From Halichoerus grypus (lineage: Eukaryota; Chordata; Mammalia; Carnivora; Phocidae): a DNA stretch of 64,000 nt. Position 1 is the first letter of the stretch. The number at the start of each line of letters is the position of its first letter. The notes under the pieces are model-generated. The model was not told the DNA's origin. It worked only from the letters and a program-made list of their open reading frames with translations, and did no database searches. The position numbers and the translations under genes are program-made. Of the stretch, positions 10,062 to 22,665 are shown piece by piece. The stretch lies in contig NC_135717.1 in the NCBI RefSeq assembly GCF_964656455.1, forward strand, positions 7,655,033 through 7,719,032, given 5' to 3'.

Positions 10062-13000
10062 GTGCTTTCTTCTATAGCCAGCAGTGGCTCGACTTTCCCA
10101 GAAGAAAGCCCATCAGCTCTGCAGGGAAAGAGGTGGGGAGGAGTAGAGAGAGGAAAGAGAGAAGAGATGGGAGCAGGAGAGGGAGGGAGGAAAGAAGGAA
10201 TCTGGAACAGGTAGAAGGAACAGGCTAAAGGAGAAAAAAAAAAAAACCCACCAACACAGCACTGAGAACCAAGGTGACTGTGGAAATACCAAAGAAAGCA
10301 GAGAGAGGAGGGGGCAGCAGACCCCAAGGCTGTGCGTCGCCCCCCACCCCTTACACACAGTACTATCTAGGACCACTGCCTAACCTGGGGGCTCCCCCTC
10401 ATTCCTCTTTCTCCTCCTCTTCTTCTCCCCTTTATCTTCCCAGCCTGGTTACTGTGAGCAGTGGAATGGGGAGGGGGTCACGTTACCTTCCCGAGGAGGA
10501 TGAATCAGAGAGATGGCTCAGACATCTGGAGGGGGGAGGGGAAGCCATCCAAGAGAGAAGGAAGAGGGGAGGGAAGGAGCCAAGGGGGGCAGACTGAGAG
10601 GCTGATGGGGCTAACGACTAAGTGTGAGATGAGGGGAGACAGGCACCTAGAGAAACGGTTTGTGTTCCTGTAGGCTTGTATATGTGCACACACACCTATG
10701 TGTGCATGTACATGTGTGTGCATGTGTGTTTGTGCGTGTGCAGAGTTTAATGAAACATATGGGAGGGGGGAGAAAGGGAATTGGAAGACCAATTGTGTAT
10801 TTAATCAGATAGAGTGGATGGGCATGATAGTGTTCCACTTTAAATATGAAATCTTCTCTTGCAATCTGTGTGGCCATGTTTTTTTGCCTGTTTCCAGATG
10901 TCATTGTATAAGTATTGAGTGCGTGTGGGTTCCGATCCTTCTGAGTGTCTGTATACCTGTGTAGTTGGGGGACTTTGAGTGCATCCAGTCTGGGCACCTG
11001 CTGGTGTCTGAAAAGTGAGTCTGGCCTGGTGTGTCAACAGTGTGTGTGTGTGTACACATGCGTCTTTGTGCATTTCTCTGAATCCTTCCCTGCTTTTTGA
11101 TTTATGTTACAAGTTATGTAGATGTCTCTGTGTCTTTGATCTTGCCCGCCCCTCCCCCACATTCACCATCTCTAGATTTCTGTACAGGAAACCCACTCAT
11201 CTGCTGCCCCCAAGTTCGGGTCCTTGCCCCCTTGTTTTCAGAGTGTTCCTCTGTTCTTCCATTCTTCCCCAACTCTTCACCCTTTCCTTCCTCCACTCAG
11301 CCCAGAAGCCCAGGGGAGCTTCTCAGACCCTGACATCCCAAGAATCTCAGTCAGCATGGGGTAAGGGAGGGAGGGGGGCAGCAAGGTAGGGGGGTGGGCA
11401 CCAAGCCAGGGCATCCACAGCAATAGGCTTGGTGATAACACAATCCGGATCATGTCTACATGGACTCTGAATCTCTGGGTCTGTTTCTGCCTGTCTTCAT
11501 CTCAGTTCCCTACCTGGGTCTGCTCATTCACACACACCCCACCTCTCAGAGATGTGCTATGCCCTTCATACCCTGCTGCCTCTAGGGGCTTCTGGAAAAC
11601 AGCTGGACTGGGGACAGTTGCCTGGAATCAGTAGAGGAAGGAGATGGCAGGAAAGATAGAGAATGGAGAGACAGAGCTAGCAAAGGCAGTGCTGAGATGC
11701 GGACCTGGAGGGGATGCCTGGTGTTTGCTGAGTTATTTGTATAAATCCTTCTCTTTGTCTTTGTTTCTGAATCTCTCATACTCTCCAAGAGGGCAGCAGG
11801 AGAAGATGGGGTCCAATGGAGTAGTGATCCAAACTGAAGATTTGGAAAGCCAGGGGAGGGGGGTGGACAGAGTACTGTGTCTTTTCCCTGAGAAGGTTTG
11901 GAAGAGAAAAAGAGGGCAGGGGCTTGGGGACCCCGCAGCTCACCGGCCCCCCAACTCTCCCTTCCCCCCAACCGGTGACTCACCTCTGCAGCCTTTCATT
12001 GCGTCAGCGATGGGGGGACAGGCAGGGAGGGGGGCACTTTATGAGAGGGGCAGGGGTCTCCACTCTGAACTGAAAGAAGGTGCTGAAGGTCCCCCTGAAA
12101 ATGGCCTCATTAAAAAGCATCATTGCCCTATCCCCTTACCAGCCCTGTTCAGTAGAGTGGGGAGTCCTGGGGAGGGGACTGAGAGGGGGCTGGGGGCCAC
12201 TGGTGGGTCTGGGAATGATGAGTAATAGGAAGGGGGTGCCCACCCTGATTTTCAGTTCCAGGGTCCCATTCTCTCATACCCCCACCCACTCCTGAGTGGG
12301 GGATGGGAGACCCAGCAAGCCGGGGGAGGGCAAAGCCGCAGAGATGAGTCACCAAGAGAATGAGAGAGAAAGAGACAGAGATGAGGGGAGACACAAAGAG
12401 AGACAGCTTCTGGAGAGACTGAGAAGGGAAAACACACACGCCATTAAGGTGATATCCACAAACTAACCAGAGAAAGCGACTTGTGTATTTTCATAATTCT
12501 GACCCAGCCTCCTCCAACATCCACCTGTCACACACAAACATACTGTTGTTATTCAGAGTTACACTGATATTCTGAGACACACCCACTTACACAAACACAG
12601 TATCACACCTAGCCTGGCAGTGTCACTCAGACACATGCTGAAGATGGGACCAGGGTAATGGAGATTTGCGTTGAGAGCCCTCGTTCCTTTTACATGGAAT
12701 GGTGGGAGGGATCCTGAAGGAATGTGACTTCAAAAATCCAAGATGCGGTTTCAGGGACTCACAGGCTACGCCTTGCACACACGACGATACACAGTTGCCT
12801 ACCTCCCCATCCACACACACATAGTAACATATCAAGAATCCTCCTCATCAAAAAGCCACTTGGAGTACCTGATTCTGGGGTACACCAGGCACGTTGTCCC
12901 GAATACATCCCACCCGGACACCCTGTGACTCGTACACACATGTACAGAAACGCAGACACACAAAGACGCCCATGGACACACTCACACGGACGGAAACCAC

Positions 13001-13560
13001 CTTGCGCTGCCTCGCCTGCGTCCGCGCGTCCTGGCGCCCCCGCGTGTTACTTTTCGGAATCGCAGTCTCCGGCGCTCTGGAGCTCGGCTCCCGGGGGGCG
13101 GTGCCCAAGCTCCCTCCACCTCCTCCCCCTTCCGCGCGGTGCCCACCCAGGAATCCGGAAAGCGAGCGCTCTGGCCAAGAGAGCCGAGAGCCGGGAGTTA
13201 GGCGCCTGGATTGTGGGGCTGAGGGAGGCCGGTCCTGGATGCCAAAGGGAACTTGGGAGAGAAGCCCATAGAATTGGGATAGCAGCGGACTCCCAGGTCC
13301 AGGGGAAAGGGAGACCCGGGCTTGCCAGGGCGCCGCGCAGCTGCCCTCCTCGCTCCTGAGCAACCGCTTCTTTCTGCCGCTTGGCTCAGGTGGGGGTGGG
13401 GGCAGCCGCGGCCAGCAGCCCTCTCCAGCTCCAGGAAGTCATTAGCCCCATTGCCACAGGGCTTAGAGATCCTCTCTAATACAGGCTGCTGGGGAAGGGA
13501 GAGGGGGCGGATAATGCGTCTCATCCCTCCCCCACTGAGAAGTGAAACAGACACAGAGGG
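8771..13560. other. Intergenic, VGF promoter to NAT16 3' end
   Basis: About 4.8 kb with purine/pyrimidine-rich tracts, simple repeats and scattered AP-1/CRE-like words (e.g. gatgagtcacc near 12344). I find no supported gene; the open frames are short and Pro- or repeat-driven. A TG-rich tract lies at 10680-10745. Confidence 0.55.
9990..10058. repeat. Compound (CT)n(CA)n microsatellite
   Basis: A CT run passes through 'ctgt' directly into a CA run of about 34 bases. Confidence 0.95.
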
Positions 13561-13576
13561 TGGGCTAAGGGTCCGT

Positions 13577-13582
13577 TTTATT
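13577..13582 (-). terminator. Candidate NAT16-locus poly(A) signal
   Basis: TTTATT on plus gives AATAAA on minus, followed on that strand by GT-rich sequence (CTGTGTCTGTTTC). It would give a 3' UTR of about 1.5 kb after the ancestral NAT16 stop. Confidence 0.5.
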
Positions 13583-13894
13583 GCAATACAGCCGCGGTTG
13601 AAGTGACAGGGAGGGTGGCAGCGTGGCCAGGCGCCCCAGGCAGCCAAGCAAGGCAGTGCCGCACAGCCGCAGAACCGGAACTGGGGGAGGTGATGAAGCA
13701 GCGGCTGTCCTCTTTGCCCACCTTCTTCCACCTCCAGGCGCCCTCCTCTGCCCACGTCTTTGACTCCATCCCCAGCGACCCCTGTGCTTGCTGTCAACAA
13801 ATCCCCACCGACTGTCCATCGACCAACGACAAGTTCAAGCACTCACGGTCACACGGAGTGCGGTTCTGAGGCATGCTCGGGGCGTGGGACACCT

Positions 13895-13990
13895 GAATTC
13901 TAGTCCCTGCCAGGCTCCCAGCTACTTTGAGTGACTTGGAAGGCACTTTGGTCTTTGCGAGCCTCTGTTTCCTCCCTCTGTGGTAGATGT
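13895..13990 (-). repeat. MIR-type ancient SINE fragment
   Basis: Reversed MIR words are visible (gagtgacttggaaggcac, then cctctgtttcctccctctg). It lies in the presumed NAT16 3' UTR. Confidence 0.5.
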
Positions 13991-15075
13991 GAGGATCCAC
14001 AGCTGAGCAATTGCAGCTGTTACTACTTGCATTCAAATAGAAAACTGTCAAAGTCCAAAAAGCATAAAGAAACCCGAGGAAGGGAGGGCTGTCCAGAAAT
14101 ATCTGGAGGTGGGGGTTCCAGGGGCGCCAGAAGGCAGCCTGGTTAGAACCGGAAGACAGCCCCATACTGGGCTGAGGGATCTGCCCTCCCCACACCAAAC
14201 TCTCCAGCCCAAACCCCCTGGTCCACGGCCCAGTTCAGGCCACTGGCTGGGGGCATGGGAAGGGGGGCCTCTGAAATAGCAACATGGTGCAAAGTCGGAG
14301 GAAACCCGTCAGAGGGGGCAGGCTTGGAAAGATGCGACACCGGAGGGTCAACAGGGCATTATAATTCTAGGACATTGACAGGCTCTCTCTCCGTATTGCA
14401 CACAGGGTGGGTGATGAAAAGGTCACGGGGAAGAGGAATGGAGGAGCAGACAAATGGACCATGAGAGCAGCTAAGTGTCTGGGAGGCCCAGGGAGGAGGA
14501 GGATGGGGGCACAGAGAGAAGGAGGGAGAGGACACTGACGCAGAAGCGCAGAAGGCTGGGAGGGAGGCTGAGAGGGCAGTGCCGGGCAAGCCCTGAGAGT
14601 TTGAGAAAGGGCGGGAGGAAGAAAAGTAATGCGTGTTGGGCAGCTGGGCATAGCACATCCTTCTGTCCGCTTCCACCCGCGAGGGGGCAGAAGGGAGAAG
14701 CCAGGAAGGGCAGAGTTCACAGTCAGGCCAGGGCGACGGACAAGGAAAGGCTCTGAAGCCTGGGAAGGAACCCATTCTTTGGCCAGTAAAGGGGGAAAGG
14801 GCGGACAATAGCAGCGCAAGGGCCTCCCCCAAACCCGGCGGTTCGGATCAAGGCGTGGGCAACAGCTTTTGGGCGCGCTAGAGGCAGGATGGCCGACCGA
14901 GAAGTAAGGGTAAAAAGGTTAGGGAGGGCGCTCCGAGGAAGGCTGGGCTTCAGAGCCCGCCGCGGGGCGCAGGGGGAGGGGGCGGAGCTTGCAAACAGTG
15001 GCGGGCAGGGCTTTCTGGAGATCAGCGCCGGAGGGCAGATCTAAAGTGCTTCTCTCCCCTCCGACAGGAGAGGCC

Positions 15076-17576
15076 CTAGCTGTCGGCCTCCAGCAGGTAC
15101 TGCTCTGGATAACCCTTGACCAGCTCGAGCCCCAAGCCGGCCTGGCAGAAGTCAGCCAGCTGTGAGCATAACTGGGGCTCTAGGAAAAGCTGGCACAGGA
15201 CGATGAGGCCGGCGAGGCGCGGGGCCTAGCGCTGCAGGTGCCACAGAAGCTGGCTCTGCACCTGCACGCCATCGCTGCCGAAGGCGTTGATGTTGAGGTA
15301 GCGCCACGTGCAGTCACCGCCCTGCGGGATGGGGAAGGGGCGCGTGCACAGCGTGAGCACGCGCGGGCACGCGCGGCTGTCCACGCGCCACTCCAGGCCC
15401 TTGGCCGCCAGCAGGCGCGGGTTGCTCTCCCTCGGCCGGTAGGGCTGCCCGTCCTGGATGACGGTCCCGCCCGGAAGCTCGTCGCGCTGCACGAGCAGCG
15501 GAGGGCGACAGCAGGAGGCGTGCCACGTCGCCACCAGCCTCCGACGATACGGCCTCGGTGGGCAGCCGCGAGAAGCTGCCAGAGACCCGCAGCGCCGCGG
15601 GGTTCAAGGGTGAGCGCGGGGTGGGCGCGGAGGCCTGGAGAGCCCAGCGCCTCTTGGCGTCTTCACTCCCACATTCACACTCACGGGATCCCAGTAGGGC
15701 CCCTCGGGAGGACCAAGCGTGCCGGGCCAGGTGGAGTGGGGTATGTGAAAGCCTGCCCCCGGCCCCCCGAAGGTAGCATGGAGGAACCAGGGGCGAGGCC
15801 TCGGAGTATGTGCCTGGATCCCCAAGGAGGGGCGGGTTCAGTGTGGGGCCTTGGGTCTCCGAGGGGAGGGCAAGGGTGGGAAACCGATCAGTCGGTAGGA
15901 TAGGGGAAGCGGAGGGAAAGGACAAAGCCTCGGATTAGGATCTTTGGGTCCCTGAAGGGAGGCAGAATCAATAGAGGAGAGGAAGGGTCACGGAACTCCG
16001 GACGCCTGGGCTCCGCAGCCACCTGGAGTAAGGACTGAGGGTTTGACGGCTGGGAGTCAGGAGCTTTTTGACTGCCCCTGGGCAAAAGGGTCTGGGTCGG
16101 GACTGGGAGTCCGGGGCTGGGCTCACGCGCGCCCCCCCTCGGCAGAGCCTGCAGAGAAAGCAAGCCGGTGACGGGGCGAGGGGGGAGGACACCTGGCTAG
16201 CTGACCTCCCGAGTCCTTCTCACCTGCTCGGTGATTAGGCGGTATTTCTTCAGCTCCCGGGGGCCCAGCTGGTCGTCCCGGGTGACCTGTGCCACCTTGA
16301 CCCCCGGGTGCTGTCGCGCCACGCCCTTGCCGCGCTCCCAGGACGCCCCGCGCAGCCCCCGCACCAGCGCGGTCTCCCGGGCGTCGATCACGTGCACCGA
16401 CTCCAGCGCGATCTGCGGACTGACGCGGTTAGGGGGCCCTCCGCCCCTGCCGGGGCTCTCGGCTCCCAGGACTCGCCTCTTCCCACACGCTGAGCACTCC
16501 GTCGTCACCACCCCGGGCGCCAGGCCAGACCCGGGCCTGCCCGGGGAGATCTCCTCAGCACTCGGGTCTCGAATTCCAGAGCCGGCAGAACGCCCATTCG
16601 TCCGGGTCTCGTCCACCTCTTTTTTTTTTTTTTTTTCCGTCCACTTCCTGAGATGCTCCAGTTCGGCTTGCACCGGGTCCCTGAGGATGATCGCCACACC
16701 CCCTTTCCCTGGCTCCACCCCCAGGAGCTTGCTACGCCCCCTAGCCCCTGCCACGCCCCCGCTTCTTCTTAGCTACGCCCAGACCCCCTCTCGGAGCCTG
16801 TCCCGCTCACCGCTTCCGGGTGCTCTTTGTGCGAGAGTTCAGTCCACTCGGGGGTCTTGACCGCACTCTTGCTCTCACCTCCAGTCTACCCTCTCTTGCC
16901 TGCTCTTTTCTGTTTATGCTTCTGCCCCCAGAAACTCAAACGAATCTTCAAAGACCGAAGCTGTCCCCACTCCCTCCCTCCGGTTCCTCCGCTATTCCAA
17001 GTACTACACGTCCTCCGTTCTACGCTCATTGGCTGGGCCCCTGGATCCGCACGCCCTACTCTTTGGTTCCAAAGCAGACCCGCTCTTCAGCATCCGGACG
17101 AGAGCCTCGCCTCCTCTCCTTCCTAAGATCCGTCACCCAAATGTAGCTTCACCCCCTTTTCAGCAGGGCCCCGGGTCTCACCACTCCGTTATGCTTGGCC
17201 AGCACCAAGGTGCCGTCGGGATCCCGGAGCCGGCTGTGGTAGCGGCTGAGAAGGTAGTCGAGGCCACCGTAGACGCCCCCAGAGATGGCCAGCACCTCCT
17301 CAAACTCCCGTTCTGTGCCACCACGAAGTCCAACGGCTCGGCCTTATCCTCAGGCTCCCATCCGGACCTGGGGTTGGCCCCCAAGGACTTGGCCTTGGCC
17401 TCAGGCCCCGATTCAGCCCCCAGGGTCTTGGTCTCAGCCTCAGGCCCGGATCCAGATCTGGACTTGGCCGCGGCCTCCTGTGGCTGGGTGTCTCAGTGTG
17501 GCTCTGCATCTGGCTCAGCCTCCTCTTCAGGCTTAGGGACCTCTGAGCTGGCGGCACAACTGGCTTCCAACTTCAT
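15076..17576 (-). pseudogene. NAT16: Disabled N-acetyltransferase 16 (NAT16) locus
   Basis: Remnant of a GNAT acetyltransferase gene; the vertebrate family includes histidine N-acetyltransferase. Exon-like blocks: 17182-17576 (ATG at 17574-17576, start MKLEASC), 16223-16412 (contains ALESVHVIDARET, the acetyl-CoA loop WERGKGVA, and TRDDQLGPRELKKYRLIT), and about 15076-15634 (C-terminal half). Lesions: in-frame TGA at codon 28 (17493-17495); a one-base loss near 17315-17318 after LDFVVA; loss of about 36 bases right after the GNAT loop at 16316/16317; the first part of the last exon (expected GILLVRFNASALL) unrecognisable or shortened; seven extra bases at 15493-15499; and TAG at 15226-15228 where related proteins read Gln, about 50 codons before the ancestral stop at 15076-15078. 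Splice sites and most codons survive, so inactivation looks fairly recent. I judge this a unitary pseudogene. Confidence 0.88.
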
Positions 17577-20500
17577 TACCCTGCAGAAAAAAGACAACCC
17601 AGTATTGTGGTCAGAGCCCCTGTTTCCACATGTGGCCCGCTACACACCCAGTCCCCACAGCCCTTTCCTCCACAAATACCCCTTCTCTTCTGCTCTCCGC
17701 ACAGACCCTGGGAATACAGGGCCTCCTGCTCTGACCAGCTCCCAGAGCTCCCAACCCTTCCAGGGTTGGGACCTCAGCAGTCACAAATCAGGAACCCCAT
17801 GAGCTCCTCAGACACTGTCCCGAGATCTCCTTCACCCCCAGTTGCTCCCAGGGACTCAGACAAGGGGCAGAAGGCCCTTGGAGGGGTAAAAAATGGAAAG
17901 GGTCCCCCCACCTCTCCAAGACCTCTGTAAGAACATGAGAAACCACCATCTCCACTCCCCCTACAAAAGGGGTCCCTGGGAAAAACAGAGGGTTCAATTC
18001 CCCCCTTCCTACCACTGCCAGTCACAATCCCAGGGCAAAGGGGGGGGGGTGTAGACTCCAGATCTTCCCCCTATTGCCACTCCAGTACCCTCCACTCCCG
18101 CCTCTGACACATATATTCAAACATAAACCAGAGTGGACATTAGAAAATTTCAAGTCGTTCCTCCCAGGCTTATCAAACCCGCCTTTCCCTTCCTCCTTCC
18201 TCCTTCTCCATAGGGAGACCTGGCTCCACTCTAGGGCCAGATGATCATTTGGGAAAGGGCTCTGTTGGAGCTCCTGCAAACAGAATGTCACCTAGATCCC
18301 CTATGCCCCTCTTCCATTTACCTTGCCTCCAGAGAGTCTCTTCTGATTTTCTCTCTCCCTCTGTTCTTCTTTCTAAATTCTTCCTATAATTCTTACCCTA
18401 CCTCCTACTCAAGATTTTCTGTGTCCTTCCTATTCTCATTTTTGGGTTAACTCCTCTGGATCTGTCACCGTTTGGCCTCCAGCTCTTCTGTTTTCCCTGC
18501 CAGAGCCAGGGCCAAGAGAAAGCCCCCTCCCCAAGTCCTAATGACTCTTCATTTCCAGACCTCTCTTCTCCAGACAAACCAGATCAACCAGTTAAATCCG
18601 CTTCCTCTCTTTCAGCCAGTTATAATAGTCCCTTCATATAACCTACCTTAAGCCTCATTAACCAACATCCCAGGAGACACATATACCAGCTACTTTGTGG
18701 GGGATCATGTTGGTTTGGTTGTTTTGTTGTTGTTAACAAGAACATGACCTAGGTTTGGGAGAGGGGACAAACAATGACACCAAGGAGTTTAGGGATGGTC
18801 TTAGCTTCCATGTCACAGACATAGCTTACATAAACGCAGCATGCTTGCTATAGAGTTAAAACTTCAAAACAAGAGCCCCATTTCCCTCTTTCTTTTCAGC
18901 CTGATGCTGTTGTCTAAGGCCCTCCCAGGTAATCCTTACCTGGATGAAGTAAGACAGCATCAGGCCAATATCATCAGAGAAGAGGGGAAGCCAGACTCAG
19001 AGGATCTTAGAGCCCCTGCTAGAGCCACCAGAGACCAGGTTCAACCCACTTCTTTCACAATGAGGAAACGGACACCCAAGGAGGTTAAGATCTGGCCTAA
19101 GGTGACTCAGCTTGGATCGAGCCAGGCTAAAGTTTAAGTTTTCCTGGCTCCCCGGCCAGTGGGGGAGACCTCTTTTTGGTGTATTTGGATCTCCAAGCCC
19201 AGGCTGAAGAGCAAGGATAGGAATTACTGGGTCCTTCCTTGGCAGGAGTCAAAGGTCCCAAGTACTAAAGGCTAAGAACCAGAAATGGGATGCTGGGAGG
19301 AAACCCCAGTGCCCTTCCCCCACTGTCAGCACTTCCATGCCAACAACAAGCCTGGGGCCAGCTCAAGCATCAGATTCCTTGTGGCAGGCTCTGGGGATGA
19401 TGCGTCTCAGAAAATGAACAAGTTAGCTTGTGGCTTCCATCTACATTTCCAGGCAAACTCACCAGCTGTTCACGGGTCCCTGAAAAATACTAGCTGGTAG
19501 TTCTCTGCTGAGCTCAGCAACTCCCCATTGCCCCAAAAAGGGACAGAATGTGAGAAACTTGTAGACAAGGACACATCCAACTAATTCAAGACATTAGGCT
19601 TCCATTACCCTCCTTCGCTTTCAAGATGGGGGAGACTCTTTCCAAAGGGTGCATCTACCTACATCTTGGATAAGGTTGTTTGTAAGGGGGTCACAGGAAA
19701 GAAGGAAGAGCTTGCAAATTCATCTCTCTCATTTTCTTTCTGGGCACTCCTCTACACCTATTCCCTCAGAATAGCGCCCTCCAACCTGGCTCCTTGAACT
19801 ATCATTCCCATAAGGTGTCCAGACAGAGGCAGCCCTGTGCTTCCAGGGCACTGTGGGAGATGTAGCTCAGGCATCTCCTGGACCCAGCTCCAGGAAGAGG
19901 GGCAGCGTTTCCCTTGCCCTCCATATCCCCGCATCCTTGGATCCATTCTTTCAATCTTATAAATATGAATGATCACTCCGGGAGGGGATGATTACAGTCC
20001 TCGCTGGGCATGCTGGGAGGCCCCCACCCCACCTCCACCGCACCCCACACACCTGAAATTTTGATGCCCTTGAGGTCGACAGCTTCTGGGAGCTGGAAGA
20101 GGGAGGAGAGGGAGCAGAGGGAGCAAAGAGCGGAGAGGCGGAGACAAAGACAAAGCTACACAAAGCGCCCAAAGAAGAGAGCAAAAAGGACAGGAAGGGA
20201 GGCAGGAAGGAGACAAAGGCGGACAGGGAGGTGTGGGGCAGGAGAGGATGGGAGAGGGGAGTGGGAGGAGGCACGGATACCAGACACAGACATGACACCT
20301 CGTGACTCGGGGTCCAGCGGATGCCAAAAAAGTCCTAGCACTGCACGCCCTCCCCAGGGAGACCTAAATAGAAAGCAGCGACACACCTCCTTCTCCCCAC
20401 GGTGGGCGAAGGGGGAAGGGGTCAAGGGGAGGAGAAAGCCAGAAAAAGAGTCTGGAAGAGAATAGAGACCTCGGGAACAGAGGCAGGGGAGTCAAGATGA

Positions 20501-20780
20501 AATGGGGCAGATGCAGGGGATGAGGAAGATAGACCAACGAGCGGTGGGGGATGCCCCCGGGCCACAGCCATGGATTAGGGGGCTGTCCTGGAGGGTCTTC
20601 CCCAATCTTTCCTCTGCCCCTTTCCAGGAGTGAGGAGTGGGGGCGGCAGGCGGGAGAGCTTCCGAAGGAAGCTGCCTACTTGGCAGGGGTCCCCGTGGGC
20701 GCCAGGCTCTGGGGACAGGTGGGAGCGCAATGGCGACGGGGTGGGGGGAGGGATGACGGACGGGAAAGTGCCTTTGAACA
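17577..20780. other. NAT16 upstream intron region
   Basis: No coding exon recognised. It holds T/C-rich sequence (18180-18480), a MIR-like patch near 19055-19120 and possible minus-strand donors at 18937 (CATCCAG|GTAAGG) and 20050 (TTTCAG|GTGTG) that could close untranslated 5' exons. Confidence 0.4.
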
Positions 20781-20789
20781 TCTAGGCAA

Positions 20790-21420
20790 AGTCCCGGTTC
20801 CAGTTATCTAGGTCACCGGACCCGGAGGGGTAGGGCTGTAGGAGGCGCAGCGGCTGTCTTGCCCTGGGGGGCGGTGGCCTTCTGCTGCCCCCATTCCGTG
20901 GAGGAGGAGCACGCCAGCCCCCAGCCCCCAAGGCCCGCGGCCCCCTACCTCGCCGGATCCGGAGCCCGGGCCGGGATGCCGAGACACGGAGCCGGGCCGC
21001 CGAGACACGTAGCCGGGCCGGCCACGCGGACAGCGAACGTGCCGGGAGAGGGGTCACTTCGGAGCCCCGAGGGTCGAGTTCGGGTGACGCGCGGGGACCG
21101 GAGCAGTCCCAACTCGGAGTTGGAGTGCGGGTGTGGGGTCTGTGTCGCGGCTCAGTCCCGCACGCGGGCGCGCGCTCCGGGAGGTTCGGGGTTCGGGGGC
21201 TGCCTCCCGCAGCGACGCTCTGCTGGGCACGGGCTGCGGCTCCGAGGGGCGGAGACCCTAGTGGCGCGGAGGAAACCCGGCCCGGATCTGGAGTGGACTC
21301 GGGGCGGCCTGGGGGCGGGGGGGGGGGGCGGAGAGCAGGTGCGGGGCGGGGGGCGTGCGGGCCCGGGGGCGGGCGCAGCTGGGTGACCTCAAGTCCGGCC
21401 GACGAGACTCCGCCCCTTGT
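20790..21420 (-). promoter_or_regulatory. CpG-rich island, probable NAT16 promoter
   Basis: Dense CpG with many GC boxes and no repeats, placed 5' of the NAT16 remnant on its strand. A plus-strand open frame here (20859-21386) is a by-product of high GC. Direction and start site are inferred. Confidence 0.5.
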
Positions 21421-22560
21421 CCCGGCTGGGCAGCGGGACTAAAGGTGGGAGGTGCCTTGGGTTTTGACGGAGGGGGTGACTGCTGGCTGAGTTATCGCCC
21501 CACGCCCCCGGCACCTCTACGCTCTGTCCTGGTCCCTCCTCTCCTTCCCCCGCTTTCGCAGACCTCCCTCCTCCAGGGGCCACCCCCTCAAACTAATCCC
21601 GTTCCCCTGACCTCCCGCTGCCAGATAAGTCAGAGCTACTGGAAAGGGCACGCAGAGCCCTGGGGACCAGGTCGGAAAAACTGATGGAGGAAATTGGAAA
21701 CCCTTGCAGATGGGGGTGCAAGGAGACACCCGGAGACAGAAGCAGAGAGGCTAAAGGGAGCAGAGCCAGGCCAAGACCGGTCAGAAGGGCCACCACTCCC
21801 CCGGGGCACAAAGTAGCCTCGTTCCGCGGGTGCACGGGTGGGCTCAGCTCACACTCAGCCGCTGGCCGTCAGGCAACAAGGCCCCCCGCAGGGCAGCACG
21901 CAGAAAGACTCCAGGTACACCCACGAACCCACCCCCTCAGCCCATGAACACAGACCTCTGCACTCACGCACGTCCTGAGGATCTGCATACATGGTTCTGC
22001 ACCCATTGCTAAACCGGGTGGGTGGAGGAAGGGTGGGAGGGACAGCCAAGTGTGGACTTGGAGCACTGCCCCCACCCCAAGGAGCTGGTGGTCCAGGCTC
22101 TTAACTCCTGAGCACGTACCCTCCCCCTGGAGATAGAAACCACCTGCAGTTCTACCCTGTAAGGAACCAGGTAAGTGAAGGATGTGAAAGTCCTATAGTA
22201 ACTATAAAGTGCTGCAGGGAATATTAAGGTCTGCTGGGCATGGGGGCCCCTCTCCCTTGCCCTCCCTCTAGGGTCTGCCCAGCTCTCCTGCTCCCCCTTC
22301 CCACCAAAGTTGATTTCCCACCTAACTTTTCCCACTTTCTAAAAATACTTTCCAAGGTGATAACTCCATTACCTGCTAAACTGATCCAATGGGCTGTACT
22401 AATGTGATCAGGTGGAGGTTCGTGTCCCGTTCCTGGGCTTCCATACACATGGCCATACCAAGGGTTAAACGGATGAGAGTCATCCCTGGAATTCTAGACC
22501 CAGGTAGGCCAATAAGTAACTGACAAGTCACTTAACCTTCTTCTTTTTCTTGTCTTTTTT

Positions 22561-22665
22561 AAAAGTTTTTATTTATGTAATCTCCACACCCAATGTGGGG
22601 CTTGAACTCACAACCCCCGAGATCAAGAGTCGCATGCTCCACCGACTGAGCCAGCCAGGGACCCC
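22561..22665 (-). repeat. Older carnivore tRNA-derived SINE
   Basis: The reverse strand reads a tRNA-like head (ggctcagtcggtggagcatg) and ends in an A-rich tail. It is more diverged than the young SINEs in this window. Confidence 0.8.

Noticed and set aside
9632..10228. 198-codon plus-strand open frame upstream of VGF
   Set aside because: Encodes simple Gly/Arg and Ser/Leu/His runs created by purine tracts and the CT/CA microsatellite.
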